Below are positions 57,197 to 64,000 of a stretch of 64,000 nt of DNA, in pieces. The notes under the pieces were generated by a model. It had not been told where the DNA came from. It ran no database searches and saw only the letters and a program-made list of their open reading frames with translations. Location: the NCBI RefSeq assembly GCF_000020525.1, contig NC_011026.1, positions 2,834,001-2,898,000 on the forward strand, in the 5' to 3' direction. A program made the translations under genes and the position numbers. The DNA is from Chloroherpeton thalassium ATCC 35110 (GTDB lineage: Bacteria > Bacteroidota > Chlorobiia > Chlorobiales > Chloroherpetonaceae). The first letter of the stretch is position 1, and each line of letters begins with the position of its first letter.

Positions 57197-58527
57197 AGTT
57201 CCGATCTTTTGAGTTGGAGAAGTTGATTCTTGATAAATAGAGGATTCCAATAATGTATATAACGATTTTCATTAGGTCTACTTTCGTAGTATTGACCCAG
57301 CGTAAATTCTGTTCCGGCATTGTATTCCCAATCAAAATGTCTGGGCGTTCGAATTCTGAGGAGCGAAGGATACCCGTAACTTGAAATGGGAAGCGGGACC
57401 GCAAAATGAAAACCACCGTTCATCTCACCACCTGAGCGAATCGCGTAAAACCCGATGACCGTTTGATTGAAATATCGTGAAATGTCGGCGCGAACGGCAT
57501 GGTCACCATACAGGAACTGCCCAAACCCAAGTTCAAACCGCAAGTTATAAATAGGTTGAAAATGCCGTGCTTTGAGAAACCATGTTGGCGTACGAATCGC
57601 TGTGGTATGCCATGTTCTTTGGGTAAACCACGAGCGCCCCGTTATACCAGCCTGAAGCTGAATGTCTAACCAGTCGCTGATGATCGGCCAAAGCATTTTA
57701 ACATCGCCACCATAACGATGCGCATTGAAGTTGCCTATCGTCACTTCTGCGAAAAGCGTTTCGAGCAACCGAAAAGATTGGCTAATGGAGACAAACCCGG
57801 GTCGCGCAAGATCGCCTTCTCCATAATAGTCTTCATAGTCATTGACAATGGGAATGATAAACTGGCCAGTGAACATCATTCCTTTCCACAGAGAAAATTC
57901 CCATGCCGGCGCTGCATTGACCTGTACTTCATAAAGCTGGCTTAAACGCACATTACGGGCTTTGAACTGCGGATACAAAACAATATCGGATTTAAAAGTA
58001 TGCGGATTGTGAGAAGCCACATCTCTGAGTTGTTGCCAAGACGGCGAAGCAGAGTAAGAGACCTTGAGCACGGACGCCACCACATTTTCGTTAGAGCCTT
58101 CATGCCTAAACTCATACCAGATATTTCTGGGGACGCACACTCGCGCCTGGGGTATATTTCGCTTAAGTACATACAATTCGATTAAGCTTCCTGATGGACT
58201 CATATTGGCAAGGATATCAAGTGCGTGTGCAATGCCAACGACATGAGACCTATATTGGTTACTTTCGACGCTTGCATAGATATAATCACCTTGGCGGATC
58301 ACACGAACATTTTCAAACCCATGACCCACCAAAGCCATACAAACACGATTGCTTATCTCCTCAGCATGAAGTTTTTGCGTCCCAATAAAAGAAAGCATAA
58401 CAACATGGATACAGGCAAGCAGGACGACAAGAGTCAATTGCCTTGTATAAAAGCGCAGAGGAATCAGCCAAATATGGGAGAAACATCCTTGAGCGATGCC
58501 CTTCTGAAATATCAAATCAAAACTCAT
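57193..58527 (-). CDS. YjbH C-terminal-like outer-membrane protein
   Basis: 444 residues from ATG 58527, with AAAGGAT seven bases upstream. A hydrophobic segment at about 35-55 (signal/anchor, ending near LHAEE), a mixed region, then beta-rich sequence: LRFELGFGQFLYGDHAVRAD, ISRYFNQTVIGFYAI and HFAVPLPISSYGYPSLL, matching from memory the GDW---SR-F-NG--vG and S-PL motifs of the YjbH C-terminal barrel. First gene of the operon; the N-terminal YjbH part is the third gene. Order and split are unusual. Confidence 0.68.
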   Translation of the reverse strand: MSFDLIFQKGIAQGCFSHIWLIPLRFYTRQLTLVVLLACIHVVMLSFIGTQKLHAEEISNRVCMALVGHGFENVRVIRQGDYIYASVESNQYRSHVVGIAHALDILANMSPSGSLIELYVLKRNIPQARVCVPRNIWYEFRHEGSNENVVASVLKVSYSASPSWQQLRDVASHNPHTFKSDIVLYPQFKARNVRLSQLYEVQVNAAPAWEFSLWKGMMFTGQFIIPIVNDYEDYYGEGDLARPGFVSISQSFRLLETLFAEVTIGNFNAHRYGGDVKMLWPIISDWLDIQLQAGITGRSWFTQRTWHTTAIRTPTWFLKARHFQPIYNLRFELGFGQFLYGDHAVRADISRYFNQTVIGFYAIRSGGEMNGGFHFAVPLPISSYGYPSLLRIRTPRHFDWEYNAGTEFTLGQYYESRPNENRYIHYWNPLFIKNQLLQLKRSEL

Positions 58528-58533
58528 GAACAA

Positions 58534-58957
58534 CGATCCTTTACGTCAATGTCTTCGTGATATAATAAAATCATCCTATGTTGGTGAGTCCACAATAGCG
58601 ATAACTCAGCCGCCATAAGAAGGAAGAGACATGTTGCTAAAGAAAAACCATCATGAAATGACGGGGGAACTACTATGATGCGGACTTAAAGCCGCAACTT
58701 TATAAACTTAAATTATTGATAATGTACAAAAATGAGGAAGTAAGAAAAGGCGACTTTCGACTGAGTCATCGAAAATTAACGCAGGAAGAATAGGTATATA
58801 AAAATAGAGATCAACACCTGTTTTTAGCAGCCCATGACAGAAAAATATAAAAGAAAGGTGTAGCTGAAATAACCAGAAAAAATTGAACTCACATACATGC
58901 AAACCAATAAGAATTTGCGCCATCTCGCTCTAATCATACATTTTTTATTTTCAGCAA
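58534..58957. other. Long untranslated region upstream of the YjbH-like operon
   Basis: About 420 bp before the operon (minus strand), ending at a terminator. It has short inverted repeats (a GCGG...CCGC stem at about 58679-58694) but matches no riboswitch class I know. The 71-codon frame at 58708 lacks protein-like features. Confidence 0.4.
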
Positions 58958-58982
58958 AAAAATAGGCCGGAAAACCCGGCCT
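58956..58982 (-). terminator. Intrinsic terminator of the hem oxidase gene
   Basis: AGGCCGG (58964-58970) with CCGGCCT (58976-58982), 5-nt loop; plus-strand A-run 58956-58962 gives the U-tract on minus-strand RNA. Confidence 0.88.
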
Positions 58983-59011
58983 GAATCATTTCTTATGTTT
59001 GGAATTTGATG

Positions 59012-60202
59012 CTACATCATTTTCATACGCTCGAATTCGCTGCGCGAACGCGAAACACAATCTTCGATGGCCATGCCGCCAAAGTAGTTGCCAGTCAAAA
59101 GCAAACGCTTCCCTTTCAACATGCTGTCCATTTTGTCTAACCATTCCTTATGCCCAATGCGCAGCGACGGCACAATGTTTCCGGTGGAAAACTTATAGAG
59201 AATCTTGGATTCATCAACGCCGAGCACTTCGGTGATGCGCTTCATTTTTTTCGCGTCGCTCAGTCCGGTTTGGAAGTGGAAGGTAAATCCGCGATAAGTT
59301 GCATCCGCCACGGTGTCGCGCGAAACCATTGAGAAGAAAATATCACTTGGAGAAATAATCGCCGCAACGGGTTTTATCGGCACATCGCTTTTTTTCAAAA
59401 CGACCGCAACCGAATCGACCTGCGCCGCCAGCAATTTGCCCAAATGCGCGGACATCGCGCCATCTATTGATTGAAGCAAGCGCGAGGATTCAGCAGAAGG
59501 CACAGCTAAGCCAAGTTTTTCCGCCGTGTGGCTCTCGCCGGATTTCGTTGTGACCGTGTACTGTCCGCCGTTCAATGTCACACTTTCGGCTTCCTGCTCA
59601 GAGATGATTTCAATATTTTTCTGCTTCGCAATCGCCTGCGCCACCGATTGCAAGCCGCCTTTGAAAGTATAATCCTTCAAGACGTCTTTGCGTTTCGGCC
59701 TGGATTTGAACATCATTTCAGCCGGAAAATCGTCAGTTGGCTGCGACGGCACCGCATTGAAAAAGTGCCGAACCGTATTTTCATAATTCTTCTTACCGAT
59801 AATCTTCGAATAATATTCGCGAACGCTTAGCCCATCTTTTTTTAGCGAAAAGAGATTTGGAATCGAAATTGCCGCTTCAAGAAAATTGATTCCCGAAACA
59901 ATTGACTTGATTTCGTTATTCTTTAACAGCGTGAAAGGGACTTTTTCGCGCGGAATAATCGTGTTAAAAATGCCGCAATCTTCGGCAATGCCGAGCAGGT
60001 TTTGGTAGGAACTGTAACAGGTGTGAGCGCCTAACTCCGTCCAAAATCCGGCTTGATTTTCTTGATATTGATGAGAATGAAACGAGCCACCGAGTCTGGT
60101 ATTTTTTTCAAGTAAGGTCGTTTTCATACCGGCTTTTGCGCAGTAAAACGCGAGGCTCAGCCCGCTGATACCGCCGCCGACAATGACCGCATCACTTTTC
60201 AT
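59012..60202 (-). CDS. hemG: Protoporphyrinogen/coproporphyrinogen oxidase-like flavoprotein
   Basis: 396 residues from ATG 60202. FAD motif GGGISGLSLAFYCAKAG (9-25), LGGSFHSHQ, an internal FKGGLQSVAQAIA strand-helix and the C-terminal FAD-binding GNYFGGMAIEDCVSRS, as in HemY-type (amine-oxidase fold) oxidases of haem and chlorophyll synthesis. In a green sulfur bacterium a protoporphyrinogen oxidase serves both haem and bacteriochlorophyll. Substrate choice between protoporphyrinogen and coproporphyrinogen cannot be made from sequence. HemY naming may fit better than HemG. Terminator follows. Confidence 0.85.
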   Translation of the reverse strand: MKSDAVIVGGGISGLSLAFYCAKAGMKTTLLEKNTRLGGSFHSHQYQENQAGFWTELGAHTCYSSYQNLLGIAEDCGIFNTIIPREKVPFTLLKNNEIKSIVSGINFLEAAISIPNLFSLKKDGLSVREYYSKIIGKKNYENTVRHFFNAVPSQPTDDFPAEMMFKSRPKRKDVLKDYTFKGGLQSVAQAIAKQKNIEIISEQEAESVTLNGGQYTVTTKSGESHTAEKLGLAVPSAESSRLLQSIDGAMSAHLGKLLAAQVDSVAVVLKKSDVPIKPVAAIISPSDIFFSMVSRDTVADATYRGFTFHFQTGLSDAKKMKRITEVLGVDESKILYKFSTGNIVPSLRIGHKEWLDKMDSMLKGKRLLLTGNYFGGMAIEDCVSRSRSEFERMKMM

Positions 60203-60459
60203 GTATGCAAACAAGTTTGATGGTTTTCGAAAAAGCGCCCTAATTTAATGAAATCACACCATAACACCGCCGTTAGAGCATTTTTTACCCCCGATTTTCT
60301 TGAGATTTACATCGGCAAACATAACGTCTATCTTTAGCTCCGCCCGACAAACCCCAGAGCTCTCACATAAAAATAAAATCACCTTTTAAACCCATTCAAA
60401 AAAACGGCGTCTAATTTTTCGAAACGAATATATTTTATAATGATAATAAGCAAACTAAA

Positions 60460-60964
60460 ATGATGACTGACAATAATTCTTTCCTAAGAAAATGGGCAAC
60501 ACAGATGACAATTGGCACTTTTGTGATTGTTTCCATCACCGGCATTTTGCTGTTTTTCCATCTTGAAATCGGCCTTGTGAAAACGATGCACGAATGGCTG
60601 AGTTGGCTTTTTGTGATCGGCGGATTGGCGCACATAGCCATCAATTGGCGAGCATTTACGAAGTATTTTTCAAAACCGGCCAGTGTGGCAATTATCGCGG
60701 TCACTTTGGCTGTGGGCGCAATGGCGTTTTTACCGGTCGGTGAAGGAGGAGATGGGCGTAAAGCTAAAATCATGAAAGCTGTGGGCGCGCTGGAACAGTC
60801 ACCGCTAACGCTCATCGCGCAAATTGAAAAAACCTCGCCGGAAGCGCTTCTTCAAAAGCTTCAAGCAAATGGCATTCAAGTTGATGACGCCAGCCTAACG
60901 ATTGAAGCAATTGCGCAATCCAATCAAAAAAAAATCGATGGATATTTTGGGGTTACTTTTTTAG
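60460..60964 (+). CDS. DUF4405-type membrane protein, frameshifted at a poly-A run
   Basis: About 167 residues. Two to three membrane helices (IGTFVIVSITGILLFFHLEI, LFVIGGLAHIAINWRAF) with conserved His in MHEWLSWLF and AHIAINW, resembling the DUF4405 cytochrome-b-like fold. As read, the frame continues to 61284 through a strong terminator and into the convergent radical SAM gene, which is implausible. Removing one A from the A9 run at 60926-60934 gives the ending SMDILGLLF and a TAG at 60962-60964, 22 bp before the terminator. I report that end. Confidence 0.75.
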
Positions 60965-60986
60965 AGAATTTTTTTCGCGCAAAACA

Positions 60987-61015
60987 AAAGCCCTTGCCAA
61001 ACAGCAAGGGCTTTT
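60987..61015. terminator. Bidirectional terminator
   Basis: 12-bp stem AAAAGCCCTTGC (60987-60998) with GCAAGGGCTTTT (61004-61015), 5-nt loop, between DUF4405 and the radical SAM gene. Confidence 0.92.
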
Positions 61016-61047
61016 TGCGTCAACTTATTTTTGATACCGAAAAAAAG

Positions 61048-62208
61048 CTAAACTTCTGCAACGTCTTGCGGCTGAGGCACGCTAGCTTTCGACTCACTTT
61101 TTGGCAACGGCACGGTTTTGAGCCGAATTTCCTGATACTCACTCAAACTCAATCCATACAAACTTGCCGCCAGCGCTTTTGTGGTGGCCAAAAAGAGCGA
61201 CTTTGCCCCCAAGCAATTTTGGCAATACGGATGCTTGACTTTGAAATTCTTAAACCCATCAACCAATTCCGCACATTTTTTTGAATTCAGCACTTCCATC
61301 ATAGATGACTTTTGCAACGATCCGATTTTCAAGAAACCGTTGAAATCGGAGCAACAAAATGTGACATCGCCATTCCAAAGAATCATAATGCTCTCAAGCG
61401 TCATGGAGCGGCATCGCGCGTATTTGGTCGGATATTTAATTTGCTCTTTATCCTTCAAGCCATACGCCCAATAATCGTTGCAGAGGTAAGATTCCAGCGT
61501 GATTTTATCGGTCACATGCACCATTGTGGGCTGCAACTTCGCCACTTTGCTCAATGCCGATGTAACCGCCGATCGATCAAACTTGAGCGATGAAATATCA
61601 TAAATAATGCGCACCCACTCTGTAATGCTGGTAATGAGCTCCTCTTTGGTGTTATGCACAGAGACGGTTTCCGGGAACGACATGTATTTTGTGCCCAATG
61701 TATTCAGGAAACGCAGCCGCACGTTGCTCGTGGCGTTGCTTTCGGTGTAAAGCTCAATAAAGCGCTTCAACCGATTGACATACGCCTCGAATTTCATAGA
61801 CGTTTTGCGAATCTTAAAGGACTCGGCGTCCGGCGTTTGCAATGAAATAATGATGTCTTCAGGGTTTAATTCCAGAACTTTCTTGGTGGTGGATTCCGTG
61901 AGCACGATGCCGTTTGTCGTGATGTTTAACTTCAATCCACTATCGACGATGTATTTGCAGATTCTATACCAATCTGGATTCATCAATGGCTCGCCATAAC
62001 CTGTGAGCTCTATGGTTGTTGTGATTTTTTGCGCAACCAAGCCATCTACAATCTTTTTGAGCAACTCAAAATCCAAATAACCTTGTTGCCTCGTTTGGTG
62101 GCTGTACGGGCAAAAGGTGCAGTCCATGTTGCAATGGTTTGTTAGTTCAAGATACGTTCTGTTCAAGGGAAACTGGATCGAGTCAGTAACATTACATTTA
62201 TTAGCCAT
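61048..62208 (-). CDS. Radical SAM/SPASM-domain protein
   Basis: 386 residues. Radical SAM motif CNMDCTFC (26-33), ELTGYGEPLMNPDW, and a SPASM-like auxiliary cluster with C in RCRSMTLESIMILWNGDVTF, CCSDF and CQNCLG. The Pro/Ser-rich C-terminal tail is short. Likely modifies a peptide or small molecule; no precursor peptide gene is visible nearby. Monocistronic, convergent with DUF4405. Confidence 0.9.
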   Translation of the reverse strand: MANKCNVTDSIQFPLNRTYLELTNHCNMDCTFCPYSHQTRQQGYLDFELLKKIVDGLVAQKITTTIELTGYGEPLMNPDWYRICKYIVDSGLKLNITTNGIVLTESTTKKVLELNPEDIIISLQTPDAESFKIRKTSMKFEAYVNRLKRFIELYTESNATSNVRLRFLNTLGTKYMSFPETVSVHNTKEELITSITEWVRIIYDISSLKFDRSAVTSALSKVAKLQPTMVHVTDKITLESYLCNDYWAYGLKDKEQIKYPTKYARCRSMTLESIMILWNGDVTFCCSDFNGFLKIGSLQKSSMMEVLNSKKCAELVDGFKNFKVKHPYCQNCLGAKSLFLATTKALAASLYGLSLSEYQEIRLKTVPLPKSESKASVPQPQDVAEV

Positions 62209-62269
62209 TTACTTTCCTTTACTTGCAAGTTATATGTTCAAAAAAATGATCGAAGCATTTTTGGCAGCC

Positions 62270-62845
62270 CTATCGCGACCAACCCCCATTCAAATGCTGT
62301 TTAACATCCGGGTCATTTGCTGAGGCCTTTTGAATTTCTGCAATTTCTACGCGATACAGGCTCACCACATATCCATCAATTTGCGTGTCGTCTATGCAAA
62401 ATCGTCCGGTAACGCGGATCGGCGTATTGACATATTCGGTTGATTTGCCTTGAGGTAATGATACGAGCACGGTTTCGTTTGGCTCTGGTGGAACTGAGTA
62501 GCAGCAGCCGAAAAATGGATACTGAATCAGCATAAATTCCGTGATGTCAACTGCCTCGTTTAAGGGAATCATGTAGCCAGCAATGTTGATCATTTTTCCA
62601 TCGAGGGCTTTTAGCTTGGGAGGAACTGCGCTGCGCCTGGTTTTTCCAAAACGGTATTCTCGTAGATCGTTGTAGGTCAAGTGTGTAGACGTGTTTTCAT
62701 TCAAACCGCTTGCAGTTCCTACATCCGCAAAGCCAGCTTCCCAAAACTCGGAAGTGCAATCGGATGAAGGATGCCCGCTTTTGAAATGCGACTGAACAAC
62801 CAATAGGCTGACAACTGAAAAGAAAACGTATTGGAGTATTCTCAT
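62270..62845 (-). CDS. Exported DUF3299-family protein
   Basis: 191 residues. N-terminal hydrophobic segment (ILQYVFFSVVSLLVVQS) as signal or anchor. The DUF3299 core is LKALDGKMINIAGYMIPLNE, LIQYPFFGCCYSVPPEPNE and IRVTGRFCIDD; the CC pair and FCI Cys may bind metal. Such proteins often travel with MacB-type ABC transporters; here the permease gene ends 9 bp upstream, so they form an operon. Confidence 0.85.
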   Translation of the reverse strand: MRILQYVFFSVVSLLVVQSHFKSGHPSSDCTSEFWEAGFADVGTASGLNENTSTHLTYNDLREYRFGKTRRSAVPPKLKALDGKMINIAGYMIPLNEAVDITEFMLIQYPFFGCCYSVPPEPNETVLVSLPQGKSTEYVNTPIRVTGRFCIDDTQIDGYVVSLYRVEIAEIQKASANDPDVKQHLNGGWSR

Positions 62846-62854
62846 ATTTCTCAG

Positions 62855-64000
62855 CTAACTAATCGGATTCAAGTTCTTAGCGACATCGGTTCTATACGCA
62901 TTGAGCGCCGGAATTATACCTGCAAACGCACCACAAAGTGGAACGGCCAAAATTAACATGATTTCTACTGGAAATGAAAAGTTTTCTGTTAGTTTCACCG
63001 GATTTAAAAGCGATACCGCGATTTCGACGCCCGTGGTGTGCTCCACATAACCGCCAACTAACCAAATAATCGCCTTGCCCAAGAAAATCCCCACGAGCGT
63101 GCCCGCAAACGAAATAAAACCCGCTTCAAGTGTGATGATGTTGAAGATTCGCAGCTTGTGTGCGCCGAGCGAACGCATAATGGCAATTTCCCGCCGGCGC
63201 TCGTTGAGCGAATTGTAAATTGCAACCATCATGCCGATAAGCGACACGAGAATCACCAACAAGGTGATGGCGAAAAATAGCATATCCACGTTGCTGACAA
63301 TCGCAAACAGATCTTTAATTTCATTCACCGGAATGGAAGCCTGCGCAAGCGTTCCGTCGTTGATGTTTTTGTATAAGTGTAAGGCAAAAAGCGGCGAACG
63401 CACTTTTACAATCACCGCCGTGATGTCCTCTTTCATCGGCTCGTTTTCGTCATGGACATGGTGATGATGTTCATCTTCCGTTTCATGTTCAGCGTGCGCG
63501 TCATGATGTTCATCTTCCGTTTCATGCTCGGCGTGTACCATTTCCGGTTCGGACTCAGACATCGGATGCCCACCAAACGGAAAACTGCTTTGATGGCTAA
63601 GCTCGTGCGAGTGAACTTTCCAAACGGATTTTAACGTGGTGTAAATGATCTTATCGGCGGTGGTACCGGTCGGCTCGAGAATGCCTGCAACGGTAAACGG
63701 CGAGTCTTCATGTTTATGCCCAACACCTTCGGCTGTTTCTTCCTGCAAACCATGCGTGGCAACAAATTTATCGCCGATTTTCAGGCCGGTTTTCTTGGCC
63801 GCCTCGCTGCCCAAAACCGCCAGAAAAGATTCATCGGTTTGAAACGCTCGGCCTTCTTTCAACGCGAACTTTTTTCCTTTTTTGTAATTGAACTCGGAAA
63901 AAATTTCGTCTGTTGTTCCCACAATTTTAAACCCCTGAAAATTATCGCCCAGCGCATAGGGCAAAGCAAGCGCAACGCGCCGATCGTTTTTCAACGATTC
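62855..64000 (-). CDS. FtsX/MacB-type ABC transporter permease with His-rich loop (partial, N-terminus outside window)
   Basis: About 381 residues visible; the frame is open to the window edge (a TTG at 63994 is not a convincing start). Periplasmic MacB-like domain, then three C-terminal membrane helices with NERRREIAIMRSLGAHKLR. Between them lies a His/Glu/Asp-rich insertion (about 63440-63560) containing a 13-residue repeat (HAEHETEDEHH core), encoded by a 39-bp direct repeat starting at 63466 and 63505. The His-rich loop suggests zinc or other divalent metal binding in the periplasm. Operon with DUF3299. Confidence 0.88.
   Translation of the reverse strand, partial: ESLKNDRRVALALPYALGDNFQGFKIVGTTDEIFSEFNYKKGKKFALKEGRAFQTDESFLAVLGSEAAKKTGLKIGDKFVATHGLQEETAEGVGHKHEDSPFTVAGILEPTGTTADKIIYTTLKSVWKVHSHELSHQSSFPFGGHPMSESEPEMVHAEHETEDEHHDAHAEHETEDEHHHHVHDENEPMKEDITAVIVKVRSPLFALHLYKNINDGTLAQASIPVNEIKDLFAIVSNVDMLFFAITLLVILVSLIGMMVAIYNSLNERRREIAIMRSLGAHKLRIFNIITLEAGFISFAGTLVGIFLGKAIIWLVGGYVEHTTGVEIAVSLLNPVKLTENFSFPVEIMLILAVPLCGAFAGIIPALNAYRTDVAKNLNPIS

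Noticed and set aside
58600-58720. Possible cyclic-di-GMP riboswitch before the YjbH-like operon
   Set aside because: The short stems do not match the conserved GEMM motifs on either strand.
58708-58923. Minus-strand 71-codon frame in the gap before the YjbH-like operon
   Set aside because: No start context, no domain; rich in Phe/Leu as expected for a chance AT-rich frame.
60965-61284. C-terminal extension of the DUF4405 frame
   Set aside because: Runs through a perfect terminator hairpin and antisense to a well-supported radical SAM gene.

Overview
The window looks like part of the chromosome of a green sulfur bacterium (Chlorobi), most plausibly a gliding, Chloroherpeton-like lineage; this is inferred from gene content, not from a marker gene. 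Pointers are a sulfide:quinone oxidoreductase, a PucC-type bacteriochlorophyll-delivery MFS protein, a DhnA-type class I aldolase, a long-chain polyprenyl synthase, a protein with a T9SS sorting domain, and several lipoprotein and DUF families typical of the Bacteroidetes/Chlorobi group. I saw no rRNA, tRNA, CRISPR array, insertion sequence or prophage.

Layout. 1-6.3 kb: a chemosensory/polarity operon (multi-HPt CheA hybrid, two CheW-like proteins, a receiver protein fused to DUF4388 and roadblock-like domains, a free roadblock/MglB-like protein, an MglA GTPase), closed by a strong terminator. 6.4-9.5 kb: an exported protein of unknown function, class I aldolase and a BLUF photoreceptor. 9.6-12.4 kb: a kai operon on the minus strand, in the order PAS/KaiA-like protein, kaiB, kaiC. 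12.8-21.8 kb: GT-C-like membrane protein, large GAF protein, PAS/zinc-ribbon protein, sulfide:quinone oxidoreductase with a previously uncalled 52-residue partner, PEGA protein, hemolysin III. 21.9-34.1 kb: T9SS lamin-tail protein, coaE, sodB, lipoproteins, RlmI-type methyltransferase, L-lactate dehydrogenase, SirB1-like and PASTA proteins, LytTR regulator. 34.4-38.4 kb: the Anbu cluster (circularly permuted ATP-grasp, alpha-E, Anbu protease, transglutaminase). 38.7-48.9 kb: polyprenyl synthase, radical SAM protein, response regulator, ZIP transporter, LPP20-like lipoproteins, Spy-like protein, thiC. 49-52.3 kb: TPP riboswitch, palindromic repeat cluster, PucC-like transporter, and an AT-rich broken GT-C-like gene. 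52.4-64 kb: DUF2721, Rieske-like, PHP, esterase, a split YjbH outer-membrane operon, protoporphyrinogen-oxidase-like protein, DUF4405, radical SAM/SPASM, DUF3299 and a His-rich FtsX/MacB-type permease cut by the window end.

The strongest candidate for an undescribed system is the three-gene kai operon. A PAS protein whose C-terminal helical domain resembles the KaiA/RsbU superfamily lies where kaiA lies in cyanobacteria, its stop codon 2 nt from kaiB. KaiC keeps both P-loops, both pairs of catalytic glutamates and the Ser-Thr autophosphorylation pair. A BLUF blue-light receptor converges on the operon. The Che-MglA operon (gliding polarity), the Anbu cluster and the split YjbH operon are the next most interesting. 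Several genes appear interrupted by single-base homopolymer shifts (SirB1-like, DUF4405, GT-C-like); these may be sequencing errors or real mutations.
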